64,000 bases of DNA from Siphonodentalium dalli (lineage: Eukaryota; Mollusca; Scaphopoda; Gadilida; Siphonodentaliidae). Location: the NCBI GenBank assembly GCA_032622095.1, contig CP136061.1, positions 193,692,369 through 193,756,368 on the forward strand. The letters are read 5' to 3'. Shown in pieces: positions 21,597-33,943 of this stretch. Position numbers and translations under genes: made by a program. The number at the start of each line of letters is the position of its first letter. The first letter of the stretch is position 1. The notes under the pieces were generated by a model, which saw only the letters and a list, made by a program, of their open reading frames with translations, did not search any database and was not told where the DNA came from.

Positions 21597-24500
21597 TATA
21601 CAACCCATCATGAGCTCATAAACATTGAACTAAATCGATGGAGTGGATGATAAGTGGCAACGGTGAGCTCTTTGGTCGTAGGCGCGTGGTAATTCCGAAA
21701 GAATATATATCTCAGTAATCATATAAGCCAGAGTTGAATCAAGTTCAAGTTCAAGTTTATTATTAATATCTCTCCTTATCATAATTGACATAAGAGATCA
21801 TTACAAGTAATAACATATGTGATGATATCAATGAATGAGCATGGAAGCAAAAATGTATGATCTTTTTGTTTTGTTATTTAAATGTGATTCCAATTATAAT
21901 CATGAATGTTGTATCAGTCATCACATATTTCCCCTCCGGTTGCACACATACGAGTGTAAGCTCTCGAGGTGGTTACAGCGTTTCAGTAGCGTGTTTGATA
22001 AAAAGTGCAAGACCATCATTTATCTTTTCATGTCCAGAGTTAAATAATTCGTACAACTCAAATTCATTTGGTTTCGTATAAAAATATGCATCAATGTACT
22101 TTTTGCGTACTTCAGTAAGAGAATCGCAGATCAAAATAAAGTGGTATTCATCACCCACTGCATTCCCACACTTATTACAAATTCGTAGCGCAGCATCTGT
22201 ATTTGTCCATGAGCCTGTTTCAATATGTAGTCTATGATTTCTAGTCCTGAATTTCATAAGTTGTGTTACATTACGAATACTCAATGATGATAAATAATTT
22301 GCTCTACCAAATTCTCGTTTGATTATTTTATAAAAATCACTCTTACTTGATATTTCGACCTGGTATAGCCACCCATTTATATATATGTCATACACTTTGC
22401 GCTTGCAAGCTCCATTAAACCAGGTATTATCATATATACATTGATATAGCCAATTATCACTCATACCTAGTTCACATAATGTACTTTTTATATTGTTAAT
22501 CCAATCACATTGAAGTTGGCCTGAGCCATGCAAATCATACATCAAGGAGTAGATATGATATACTAGTTTGCCTTGTTTTCCAGCGATTAGTCTACCCCAG
22601 TAACCGAGATATCTTAGTTTAATTTTTAAATCAATAGGATAGATTCCAAGTTCTCCATACAAAAATATATTGGGGGTCGATTTCTTAAGACGGCCAATAA
22701 ATTTCAGAAACCAACGTTCAAGTTTGGTGATAACTGTCAAATTTTCGAAGCCCCAAATTTCCGAACCATATGTGAGTATCGGTACAATTGCCTTCTCATA
22801 TACTTCCAGTATGCTACATAAATCTATCTGAGAACTCCGGGCCTTTGATATTAATGCAAACATTGCCTTTTTTGCTGATGTACAGCGTTCGTTTCTTTCA
22901 TATGCAAATGTTCCCCTTTGGTGAAAATATGTTCCAAGATATTTATAATGTTTGACATTTTCAAGATTTGTTCCATTTAGTTCAAATATTGGTATCCTCC
23001 GCGGTGATCTTCCGAATATGATTACTTTACTTTTATCATTGTTAATTTTCAGTTTCCAGTTCAAGCAAAATGTATCAAATATGTTCAGAGATTTCTGTAA
23101 TCCTTTAGCAGTTGTAGACATTAGCACGGTATCGTCGGCATACAATAATACAAATAAATGTAGGTAAGTGTCCACCCTTGTTCCTTCTACATCACTGAGA
23201 TCAATTCCATCACAGCCTTCATTCTTCATGAAATCTTCCAAATCGTTCAGGTAGAGAGAGAATAAAATAGGAGATGAGTTTTCGCCTTGTCTAACCCCTA
23301 AAGAAGTTGAGAAAGTGTTGGAGTAGACATCGTCGCTAGAAACACAGGACTTAATGTTATGATAGATGCTTTTGATAACATTCAAAATTTTTCCTTCGAT
23401 TCTGTGTGATTTCAATTTCTCCCATAATCCATTCCTCCATACTGTATAGATAGGTCTATAAATGCACAAAACAGTTTCTTTTTTATCATCTTCAAAAGTT
23501 TAATAATACTATACAGTGTGAAGGAATGGTCTATGGTTGAATAACCCTTTCTAAAACCGGCTTGTGACTCACTCAATAGATCGTTATATTCCAGATATAG
23601 AGATATCCGCTCGCTTAGTATACTTGTGAATAGTTTAGATATACAACTTACTAACGTTATCTTCCTATAATTATTCGGATCCATTATGTCTCCTTTATCT
23701 TTGTATATAGGTTTAATAAGACCAACAGTCCAATCGTGTGGCACAATACCGGTTTCAAGAACAAGGTTGAACAGTTTCACATAAACGTTTATGAGAATAT
23801 GAATAGTTGATTTGATGAATTAATTAGTAACCCGGTCGACCCCCGCGGCTTTCATATTACCCGACCTTGTGACTGCAGCCTCTATTTCATCGGCGTTTAT
23901 TTTGGCATCCAACATAGTTTTATCTAATATTTTTTCTACTTTTGGGAGCTCCCTGCAATTTTCAGCATGCCCTGATTCTGCCGCGCAATCTTCTGCAACA
24001 TAGTAGTCATAGAAATCATCCGCCGATGGTGATTGTCGGGTAGGTCCCTTTCGTCCTAGAGATCGGATAATTCCCCAGAAGTCACGAGCCGATAATTTAC
24101 GCGTTTCACGTAATTGTTTTCGGAAATCTGTGTTATATCGCAAACGGCTTCTCTTTGTAATACATCTATAGACATTTCTACAGTAGTCAAGTTTTAGTTT
24201 GTTTGATTTAGATGGATGCTTTTTCATATTTTTTCGCGATTTATGGTATTCAGTTCTAGCCCTTCTGCAATCGTAATTATACCATGGCATTCCACGTTCT
24301 ACGTGTCGTTTCTTTCTTTCGCGCACCTCACCGAATGTACATCTGCCTGCTTCTATGTAGACTTCTTTCAATTCTGAGTTTAATTTATTGACTTTATCTT
24401 CGGTGATGTCATTAGTGAGCGCGTTCGACTTGTCTTCACTGTCAACACATCGGGATGAGTTAGCAGTCGGTCGGTGGTCTATTGTGAGTTTCACACAACG

Positions 24501-25874
24501 CTTTGAACGATCTGCAATTGTTGGAGTGTACACTGTTTGAATATCGACCAATTTGTGACCCTTGGGCAAGGTCGTCCGCACTGTGTCTGCTTTACATGCG
24601 TTATAAGTACTTATTATGAGCCGTGAAAGATCTCGGCTGTACCTTCCACTGTCCCCGGGGAGCGGTAGATGGTCACCGAGTGTCAAGACTCATGGGATAC
24701 GGCGCTTTACAAATGCTATACAATATTATTATTATTAAGTTAGTCAATCTGTCAAAGCAGTCATTTTGGCAAATGACATCGTGGTCGTCAGTCATTTGGT
24801 TAAAATGCCTAAATTGTCCAGTCATTCGGCCAAATGACTTAAGTTTAGTGTCTTGAATTTGACAGATTGCCTGGGGAATTATGATTCAATTCAAATTGAA
24901 TTCTTTGATCTCAATAAATATGGTATGTGAGATATACAAATTTAAATTCAAATACATGACAAAATCACATTTAACAGGTACATAATTATATAATAGTATA
25001 TGTAATATTAATATACATGTATGCATTGAAGGCATTGAAGGCACATCGACCCAGAACGTATGTCATGAAACCATTAATTGTGTGTGAAACTCTTCTCCGA
25101 GAACAGGGACATATTCGACAACACTAACCCGAAACGGGACAATTCCTATTCCAAGTGTGTTCACTGTGAATATCGCAACGTTGTTGATATGGGATCATTG
25201 GACATAATAACGAAAATGGAAGAAAAAAATCATTGAATCAAAAGATAAAGACCAAGCCGGAGTGGATATGCCCGTTACTATATATAGACTATCTAAAATG
25301 TTATCTTGCGATGAAAAATTAGGGTCACCTGATCCTCAGAGTATCCGGGGCTCCATCATATTGTTGTAACAAAAAACAACAAAAATAAAAAAAAAAAATT
25401 TTGTTTGTTTTTATTTACACTTGATTCTACTGAAAAAATTGTACAAGTAATTTAATCAGTACATACTTACTTTTAGCGGAGTTGATATTGTTGAAATTAC
25501 GGTAACCCCACAGCACTCGTGCCCGCATACGAGCCATTCTTTTTTTCAAATCAGACACTCTCATTAGACGACGACGATACTCCCTCAATGCTGACAAACA
25601 CACACACACAATCCAGACAATTTTCCAAAGTAGAACAACACGAATATAAGTATCCGTCCACCGCCTCTCATGTGTCACGGTAACAAGCATGCAAACCACA
25701 AAACCTGAGATGTAACGTTTAAATCCGAGATGCAACTTTTAAAGTATAGTAAACGTTCAACACGCAACACACATTTATTCAGCAACAGTGAAACCTCCCC
25801 AGCGACGTGACACGAGTGCATGGGTGGCTTCCAATTTACTCTCCAGGTCAACGGATCAGCACGAAAAATTAATG
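21597..25874. repeat. 4.28-kb direct repeat D, copy 2
   Basis: Near-identical partner of 10712-14990. The left edge is 'tatacaacccatcatg' preceded by 'gtttcttgg'; the right edge is 'aaaaattaatg' followed by 'ttgttactgctg'. The only predicted amino-acid difference I find between the two LINE copies is Leu/Arg in the linker region. Confidence 0.97.
21973..24686 (-). pseudogene. LINE reverse transcriptase relic, D copy 2
   Basis: Same three pieces and the same lesions as copy 1. The linker is 24686-23820 ending in TAA. RT part 1 is 23819-23412. RT part 2 is 23469-21973, with YADD and the C-terminal Cys/His knuckle. The about 10-nt loss in RT motif A is shared. The sequence right of it (24687-25874) is the same unassigned tail as in copy 1. 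Confidence 0.92.
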
Positions 25875-27038
25875 TTGTTACTGCTGCACGATTCTTGTTG
25901 GCCCCGTCTGACCCAGTTTTGTGTAAACGTTGTGTGTGCGTGTTGGTCTTGCAAACTAGGGATGTTTATTAATGGAATGGGGTGGTATGTTGTCGAAGGG
26001 TCAGGCTTAATGTATGACAAAATATCATGGATATTGTTCTAGTAAATAAACAATAGCAAAACGCATGGAGCCCCTAATACATATATAAAGTGTAAACTTT
26101 TATTATCAATTTAATACCTACATATATATGTTTGAATATGACTATTATATACAATGTTGATGACTGACATGTTAGTCCTACTGTTTCTATGATTATAATT
26201 AACCATTTTTTTATATGCAGGCGGAGAGATGTTCCTAGCGCAAATGTGAAAAATACCATATATAACTTTGAGCGAAATCAAGCAAGAAATAGATGTCGTG
26301 TAAAATTAAGGATGATATAGAACTAATGCATAAACATATGTATAAATATAACTCTGACCTCATGACAGTATGCATAATACGCCATGTTTTTCTGGGTTTT
26401 TTGGTGTGTTTTTTGTTATTATTTTATCGTCTCCAATGTGGTGTGAATAAACCGGTTCCTCAATGCTTTAGAACGACTTGCACGTGCGCTGAGAACTCCT
26501 CTCCCCTCTCTGTTGTGAACTGCGCATGTACCATATATATATACGCCGGCCCGTCCTTCCCGTTGTAAAGGCTTAATGTATAGTTAATTGTAATGGATAT
26601 TGGGGTCGGGCGGGTCAGTGGCTTCATGTATGCTCGAATACCACAGTATAAGTGGTGAAATGGGTTAATAAAATAAAAATATATTTATTTGATGCACTCG
26701 CGTCACTCACACATGGATACTGTCATAGCGACATGCATATACATACATGTATAAATGTTGACTTGTGAAGATGGGACACATGAGCTACGGACATAAGTTT
26801 GAATTTGATAAATATATCGTATGGACAAAGTCTGGTTTGTAAATCATGTAATTCATATTCATCCCATAACATTAAGTCGAAATTGTGTGTTTATTCGAAT
26901 AGTGATGTGTTCGTGGTTCTGATTCCAGGAAAACAGTCAAATAACTTCAAATGAAGATGTTGTTATAAAAGATAAAAACTCATTGTTTTCTAGAACAACA
27001 CTGCAGTTCAGTTAACAGCTGGTGATTGTACTTCGTTC
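25875..27038. other. No recognisable gene
   Basis: AT-rich unique-looking sequence to the right of D copy 2. Short frames only, and no repeat partner noticed. Confidence 0.4.
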
Positions 27039-27260
27039 ATATCGAGGAGCGCCACTGGCCACGGCGGTCGTCATCGAATGTTACAGCAGTTAGGGAAGAA
27101 ATATTCAAACATCACCAGAGACGCAGTTGAACTGTTCAAGACAATGTGCATTGATTTTCAGCTCAACAACATCAGCAACCAGAACAAACGACTCAACAAC
27201 ATAAATCCGGATTGTAGTGGATTAGCCAAAATGTACGTGTTTTCACACTCTTCTTGGTAA
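27039..27260 (+). pseudogene. Integrase zinc-binding (H2C2) relic
   Basis: The plus-strand frame reads 'SATGHGGRHRMLQQLGKKY', then 'NITRDAVELFKTMC'. This matches the HHCC zinc-binding segment of retroelement-type integrases (KRBA2/Ginger/Gypsy-like: 'GHGGRDRM.KEL..KY.NITR..I.LFL..C..CQ'). The two His are kept. The second Cys of the C-x2-C pair is lost ('CIDFQ'), and no catalytic core follows before the stop. A decayed fragment of a Ginger-type DNA transposon or Gypsy-like element. Confidence 0.6.
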
Positions 27261-28409
27261 ACCACAAAACATAATCGCTAAGAAATAGCTCAGCCAATCG
27301 AACAATTTATATTTCTCGGTACATTGATCGTCCACTAAGATATTCCCGACAACAGTGCAACACCGGCGCCCATCATATTCAAATTAATCTATTTTTGATG
27401 TACCATCATTGCCAACTGCAATGGCATGTAGTTGCTACAAATTGAGAACGTAGCGACGTTTATTGTAGTGTCATAGAGATCAGATGAGATACATGGCCTA
27501 CTGGGCCCTGTAGATGCAGCTTAAATGCGTCAGCCGTGATATGGTATAAGGTTCTACGTGTACTCTGGACCACAGAATCACAAAAAAAATGTGTGGAAAA
27601 TGGGCGATTTCGGTGTTTCAAATTATTCCATTTGAATATGACGAGCACCAGTGTTTTACTGAAGTCGGAAATATAATGGATGATCAATGTATCGAGAAAA
27701 ATAAATTGTTGGATGTGCAGGTTATTTATTTTCGATTATATATTTGTTTGGTTTACCAAGAGGGGTGTGAAAACATAATTTGGCTGATCCGCTACATAAC
27801 CAGCTCCTCCGCTATAACCTGTATTACCGGCGGCGTATTCAAGAAAAAATGACGGCGAATCACCCTGTATGAATGCTATTTATTGTTCCAGCGGTATATC
27901 CTTCTTAATGCGACTCATTTCGCGGCATATCAACACACTGGCCACTCAATTACAGACCTTTCGGTGTAAATGGAGGCACCTTCGTGTTTGCCTATGCATT
28001 TTGTGCCCCGCTCCCGTTATGAGTTACAATACAATATGTTTAAACTATACATACTGCTGTCTCTCGCATTTGTTTTGTTACAGTTCCACACATTTTGAAA
28101 TAAAATGATCATGGGAAGAAATACAGCAAAGAGTTTTTCCATATATCTGTTTGGGGCGGTCATCTGGCACCAAACCACCAAGTGCTTTAAGTTGATATAA
28201 GTTCTATAGTTAAAAGCAAAATGGTTTTAGAAAACATATATTTTCAAATCATCAACAAGAAAGATATTTGTACAACACAAAGTTTGAATAAAGTACCCCC
28301 CCCCCCAAAGCTAATCTCAGACTAGCAACTTGGATTTATGTCCGGGCGGTATATAGGAGAATCAATTATGCTCATCTCAGATCTTATGGAAAAGTGTGGG
28401 GAAAAAAAG
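27261..28409. other. No recognisable gene
   Basis: Short frames only. A poly-C run is near 28298-28307. Nothing supports a gene. Confidence 0.4.
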
Positions 28410-30065
28410 ATATTTGTGGCATCCTCACTATACTAGACTTTAAAGGCATTTGGGTCTTTACAATGGAATTTTATTCAGAATTGTCTTAATTAATTCAAAG
28501 CTGGGCCCTCTATAATAAGATGGGTAAAAACTTCTAACAATGACATTTATAGCCATATAACGAACAATGTGAATCTAGCAAACAAAGTAGACATATTCAG
28601 TCAGACAGGGAATCCCATTGTCACCCTACTTATTCATTCTAGATGTGGAAATGTCAAGCGATCGGTTGAAATTTAACCCAGACATAAAAGGTATTCAAAT
28701 AAGAAACTCAGAATAAACTCTGACACAATACCCAGATGATCTAACCCTCTTTCCCAGGATGATCGAAAATCACCGAATAACGCTCTTCAAACTTTCAACC
28801 AGTTCGGAAGAATATCAGGCTTAAAAGTTAACTTTGATAAAACCCAAGCCACGTGGATAGGACCGAAACAGGGGGTGGTGAGGAAATACCTACCGAGCAA
28901 GGAATTACTTGGAATCATAACCATTCTTTTACTAGTTACTGAATTTAATCTTTTCAATGAAAATCACACTGAAAACAAATATAAAACCAAACTGGAAAAA
29001 AATTTAAAATTTACTTAATGATTGGTATTTTAGAAACCTAAGCCTCTTTGAAAACATCACAGTTATTTAAGATTCTGACATTGCCAATATTGATTCACTG
29101 CCTCACAGTGCTCGCAGCTCCTTCAAAGCAAATTTCAGACACAATCCGAAAATGTTTTTTCAACTTTTTGTGGTCAGGAAAACCAGACAAAATAAAACGA
29201 AATGTAATTATTAATAACTTGGAGGTGGGGGGGGGGGGGGGGCTAAAATACCCCATCTACATTCATTTACGAAAGGTTTAAAATAACTTGGAAAAAAACA
29301 TTAATTGACCCTATTTTGGAGGCAACATGGAAAACCCTATTAGTGGTTGACTTAGAGCCAGTCGGATGACATAAAATATGGTATACAATTTATTAGCAAC
29401 AAAGCGAATAACTTCTGGAAGGATGTATTCAATGCACGGGCTTGTTCATCAGATATACCGTGTGCACCACTGTTCTTCAATAAAACATCCTGGTAAACCA
29501 ACATATGTTCTGTAGTAAACTATGGATTAGAAAGGGAATTTACTTTCTTTACGACCTTGTTCGTGAAAATACAGGACTGTTAGGATACAATGAGTTTTGT
29601 TTAAAGTACGACATAAACACCCCAATCACCACTTATCAAGGTATGTTGACTGCTCTTCCACAAACCTGGAGGTCATATGCCAGGCAGAACCACTCAGCAT
29701 CTTGAAAAATTGTGAGAAAGCTTGCAAAAGCTTTCACCCATTGTCTGTAGAAAAGATTGCGTCTATTCATCACCTGTCACAACAGAAATGGACAGGCTCC
29801 TCAGAAACTGTTCACCATGATTGTAAATTAATTTATAGGCAAACAAGTAACATCAAAAATGATACTATCCTACTTTCATTTCAATTCAAAAAATCTCATA
29901 ATATCCTTTAGACTAACTGTAAGTTGCTTAAATGCAAAATGTCCGAAACGCCCAGCATGCGCTCTATGTCATACAGATAGAGAGACAGTTTTACACTTAT
30001 TGTATGATTGTCATATCTCAAATCAATCTGATTGTAATTTCAAGAAATACTTAAAAGTAAATGTA
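28410..30065 (+). pseudogene. L1/Tx1-like LINE reverse transcriptase relic
   Basis: Frameshifted pieces on the plus strand follow the order of an L1-type ORF2. They are an RT motif A-like 'LDFK ... WNFIQNCLN' (about 28430-28490), a 'QTGNPIVTLL' block (degenerate RQGxPxSP), and 'GLKVNFDKTQATWIGPK' (about 28818-28870). Then come 'NFLWSGKPDKIKRNVII' (29160-29213), 'ENTGLLGYNEFCLKYDI' (29567-29617) and a knuckle 'CALCHTDRETVLHLLYDC' (29959-30012, C-x2-C-x8-H-x4-C). Multiple stops and shifts. A poly-G tract (about 29226-29243) has expanded inside the coding remnant. It belongs to a different LINE group from the D and APE elements. Confidence 0.85.
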
Positions 30066-30638
30066 AGATTAGCTTTACAATTTCACCAGACAAAGCGATA
30101 CATTTATTGATATAAAGTAAAAATCATACTCCTATACTGTAAATTGCTTCATAGAATAACTCCGAAGGAATAAATTATTGAGCTTATGTCGCTTAAACAA
30201 CATGGCTCCAAAAAGACCTACTTTTCCCAAGAAAGATGGAAAATCCTTGAAAATTTGTTTGCATGGCCCTTCATGTGATATTGTGGATATATCATGTGGG
30301 GAATATGCATGGTCCAGATTTCCTTCGACTACAATACTTGTTATTTGTTTCCTTTCTGCCATTACATAGTCATTGCAGTAACTACAATTACATTAAGGGA
30401 ATTCTTGGTTATCACTTCCATGTGGAGTTGCTGTAACTTTACAGAGCAGAAAATTATTAAGCATTGACACTAATCCATTCGTGATTTATCTGTTAACCCT
30501 ATACCCAACAAAACGGCCAAAAACACCCAAATAAAGCTTCAACAGCCTAAAATATCTTCCGTCTGTCTCAATAACACCATACAAATATGGATATCATTGG
30601 AACCGGTTCATTGTCCACATTGTGATGGTTACAGTTAT
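30066..30638. other. No recognisable gene
   Basis: Short frames on both strands overlap each other (30132-30369). No domain was recognised. Confidence 0.35.
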
Positions 30639-30914
30639 GCCCTGTGCCAATGCATTATCTTGTATATGCGAGTCGACCATAGGTCGCCTCGCATATATAA
30701 GAGAATGCATTGGCACTTTTTTACCATTTTTTTCTCACATTCTTTAACAATTTTATAATTTTTTCTTACAGTTTTTAACAATTTTTATAATATTTTTCTA
30801 CATTCTTTGACAATTTTATCATTTTTAATATGTGTTAAGCCAATGCATTCTCTTATATATGCGAGGCGACCTATGGTCGACTCGTATATATAAGAGAATG
30901 CATTGGCACAGGGC
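30639..30914. mobile_element. Palindromic MITE with nested hairpins (276 bp)
   Basis: The ends are exact inverted repeats starting gccctgtgccaatgcatt. Each end is itself a hairpin of about 70 bp: 'caatgcatt.tctt.tatatg' then 'cgag..gacc' then the reverse complement. The whole therefore folds either as one long stem or as two hairpins. The about 120 bp between them is T-rich with short internal repeats ('cattctttaacaatttt'). No coding capacity. Copies lie at 8948-9058, 42736-42891 and about 49950. The target duplication is not clear. Confidence 0.85.
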
Positions 30915-31135
30915 CTATCTGTTGGGTAAAGGGTTAAAACTAAAGCTTTGCATAAAATTAACTACTCCCACATGGAAGAGATTACCAGATAACCAAAATT
31001 ATTAATAAAATGATCTAACTAAATAAAGTGAAAATTGTTATTCCACACTTTCATAATTCGTGTATGGCATGTTCTGTTCTCATGCCGATCCGAATAAAAC
31101 ATACTAAAACAAAACAAAACAGTTTGAATGGTGAA

Positions 31136-31141
31136 TTTATT
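31136..31141 (-). promoter_or_regulatory. Putative polyadenylation signal of GST gene A
   Basis: AATAAA on the minus strand, 323 nt after the stop. The surrounding sequence (minus strand, 'gtaaataaattcaccattc') is similar to that around the AATAAA after gene B (42345-42340), supporting a shared ancestral 3' end. Confidence 0.5.
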
Positions 31142-31463
31142 TACATTGCACATATATAATAATTATGGAGAATAACCCTTTGGTAGATGCACGAATAGTT
31201 GGCTACTGCGATCCCATGAGCCGCACATCTAGATTTGGATTATTTTTCGTGGACGTGGCCAAATGTTGAATGCTATAGGCATATCGATATAAGCTAAGTA
31301 CTTGACGACAGCGCGTCTGAACCAACTATATACAGCCTATATTGGAACAAAAATGTCGACATGCTCATTTTGGAGAAGTTATCCGATGAAACGAGACCCA
31401 GCCTAACAATCAGCATCAACCTGAACCATCACATCTGATTCAAGTGGTTGCAATATCCGTAGC

Positions 31464-31652
31464 TCAGAAGTTGAATTCTTCTGATCCGAACGATGAGGCC
31501 GGTCTCGAATCAAGATATTTCTTCGCCTTTGGGTCGCTCTCCACTCCTTTTATTACTGCTGCGAGATTCTTGTATTTGTCAAACAATTCTGGTTCGACGT
31601 CTTTTTCCACATAATGGAGAATATCGTACAACCGAAAGTCGGCCCACGTTAT
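31464..31652 (-). CDS. Sigma-class GST gene A, exon 5 (last)
   Basis: The acceptor is CTTCAG before 31652. The 189-nt exon encodes 62 residues and a stop, beginning ITWADFRLYDILHYVEK. This is the end of the helical C-terminal GST domain: '(L/I)TWADF' is the conserved N-capping/Asp segment, and 'PELFDKYKNLAAV' and 'YLDSRP' are typical of sigma GSTs. The tail 'ASSFGSEEFNF' is longer than gene B's by six residues. Phase 0 at the entry joins exon 4's final GGG. Confidence 0.93.
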   Translation of the reverse strand: MTWADFRLYDILHYVEKDVEPELFDKYKNLAAVIKGVESDPKAKKYLDSRPASSFGSEEFNF

Positions 31653-33086
31653 CTGAAGGACAAAATATACATTCAGAACAAGAACATCAGGCGGACACAC
31701 ATATGCACCTTTCATGTACAAATGCCCATATTTGTGTTTGGATAAAGTGATACAATATGTAGCAGGCATATTTAAACAACGTTTAATTTGATTTGCTTTT
31801 CATCTTTCATTTATCGAAAGGGTCACTTTTATCAAATAGAAATTGGAACGCAACCGGAGAATTTCATGGGCACCATGTCCACAGTTATATTGTGGATGTG
31901 AATGGTATCATTTACATTATGGGTATGTCCGTTTTAGCTATATTTCACATGAAGATCGGAATAACATGTATGCCTACTGGTTATGCTATCGCAGCCTTGC
32001 TACGTATTCTCACTCTCCAGTGGGCGTGGATTTGTTCCTGATTATAATTGACATTTATTGACATTGACATTTGTACATAAATGTTTCCATTGGATAAGCA
32101 AATGTAATAAAATGCTTTACAGCTGCGATCAAACTGATAACCCATGACCATTAACTATACACCCGAATCATACATGCAATTCGTTGAGTATGTAGTCATG
32201 CATATTGTTCCATCCAGGTTGCGTCCACTTGCACTTGCGTGCGACAGACTAAAATATACCGATGATACACCCATATCCAACCAAATTGGTATATGTTCAT
32301 ATCACTTTATCTTTTTTATATATAGCGTATTATTGTGTTCAATGAAGTTTCTTTATTTATTAATCATAGACCATGTCTATTACCATGATTAATTGGTGCT
32401 GAATTCAGCTCTATAAATTAATATTTCGCTCTAACATAAAATATGTCGTTAGTTCGTACCATGTAATATGTGCTTACACTTGGGAATCAAATTAATGTTG
32501 GAAATTTTGCCACCTTGTATAGTGCTTATTTGTGACCATATGTTTATTTAAAAATTGGGATCTTCAGGCTGGCTATATACTGAAGACCTACAATAATTCA
32601 TTGGGACATCAATCGCTCAGATCAAATAAGTGCAAACATATTGCTGGAAATATGTTTGGTAATTCCTATATATGACAAAATAACATGCTCTGAATCAGAT
32701 CCCAATGCATTTCTAGCTTTCTTCTCCCCGTGTGATCTATGCAGTTTGACGGTGCTGCTTACTCTGAAATGTTCTTATGTTTCAACACGTTTTGCCCGTG
32801 GTTATTTTTTCAAGTGGAGTTCATATATACTTATTAGTGGAGCATCTGAGTTAGAGAAAACTATATAATGTTGGTATATAATGTAGTGCAATAAACTGAC
32901 TTGTATGCATATGTGCAATTGTTGGTCTAAAACAACAAATTCCCCATTAATTACTGGTTGTAATATCATACAATTAGAACAATTTGAAACTATATGTGGT
33001 GTAAAATTTCCATCTAATGTTGTGACAGACATGAAACTCCCAATTGTTGAAAATATATACCAAACCACCCCCTGCTTCACACTCAC
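31653..33086. other. Intron 4 of GST gene A
   Basis: 1434 bp with the donor GTGAGT at 33086-33081 and the acceptor CAG at 31655-31653. Short frames in both directions; no nested gene or recognised repeat. Confidence 0.8.
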
Positions 33087-33197
33087 CCCTGATTCCACAC
33101 AGTGTCCCGAGCTGCCGCCATACTCTTTCACCAATCCGTCCAGATATTCAAGTTGCTGTGGGAGAATTATTTCTTTCATATTCTTTTTTATTTCAGC
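33087..33197 (-). CDS. Sigma-class GST gene A, exon 4
   Basis: The 111-nt exon (37 codons, phase 0 at both ends) lies between acceptor TATAG and donor GTGAGT. The translation starts AEIKKNMKEIILPQQLEYLD and ends 'GGSSGHCVESG'. It corresponds to helices of the C-terminal domain before 'ITWADF'. The usual 'GYFVGD' of sigma GSTs is here 'GHCVES'. Gene B exon 4 has 'GHCVKS', so the change is shared by the paralogues. Confidence 0.92.
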
Positions 33198-33893
33198 CTA
33201 TAAAACATAGCACGAAGTGAATCAACCCTCTCCTTACTAAATGGTTTCTCCCACCTAGTTATAAAAGTATATATTTATGAACGGTCTATTATTCATATTG
33301 GGTGTGTGTCCAGGGAAAATGAGCAGACTACATTCTCTGAAAATTTCATACGGGAACACTTACGTCGTATCAGTCAATGAGTAGTTAGCATAAAAATGAT
33401 TTCATTTAAGCATATCATTTATTAGCTGTTGTCGCCTCCCTCGGACAAAAACTTGCTGACTTGACAGCAATTTGTCGTCTAAGACAGATACCCCATAAAT
33501 CCTGTATACTTTCCAGGAGGAATAAAACAATGAGTGTTAATTGAGGTCAATTTTCCAAACACAGATTTTTATAAGTGGTGTGTTTACAACGCTCGTGCTT
33601 TGCGAACATTTTAAAATAGACGCCGCTGCCCCCCCCCCCCCCCACGAAATAAACATCAAAGCAGAATGTCAGCCGACCGAGTTAAATAAAAGTGACATTA
33701 TGAAACATGATATATTATGATACAGCAATATTTTAAAGTTTTGTATGACATGTTAATCTCTTCAGCTGTCATCTAATTCATAGTTTGCTGAATAATTATA
33801 TTGTTACGTTCCGTATCTGGAATTCACATCTTACCATTTGATCTAATTCAAAAATACGCGTATCGTCTCATCACGTGACCAAATTATACATAC
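33198..33893. other. Intron 3 of GST gene A
   Basis: 696 bp with donor GTATGT at 33893-33888 and acceptor at 33199-33198. Contains a poly-C run at about 33630-33643. No gene. Confidence 0.75.
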
Positions 33894-33943
33894 CTTTTTA
33901 TTATTGTCTTTGGCGAACATTACATCACCGATTTTCACCATAA
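33894..33943 (-). CDS. GST gene A, exon 3, downstream half (split by insertion)
   Basis: This half encodes 'MVKIGDVMFAKDNNKK' and ends at a GTATGT donor. It lines up with 'MIKLAEFSFSTKDGNEK' of intact gene B exon 3. The first three bases (33943-33941, TTA on the minus strand) are one copy of the target duplication. The other half of the exon is at 35287-35355. Removing the inserted element and one TTA restores a single in-frame exon of 116 nt. Confidence 0.9.

Noticed and set aside
10712-25874. Interpretation of the two D copies as LTRs of a giant retrotransposon
   Set aside because: D contains a dead LINE, shows no TG...CA ends, primer-binding site or polypurine tract, and the interior is an APE-type LINE, which does not use LTRs.
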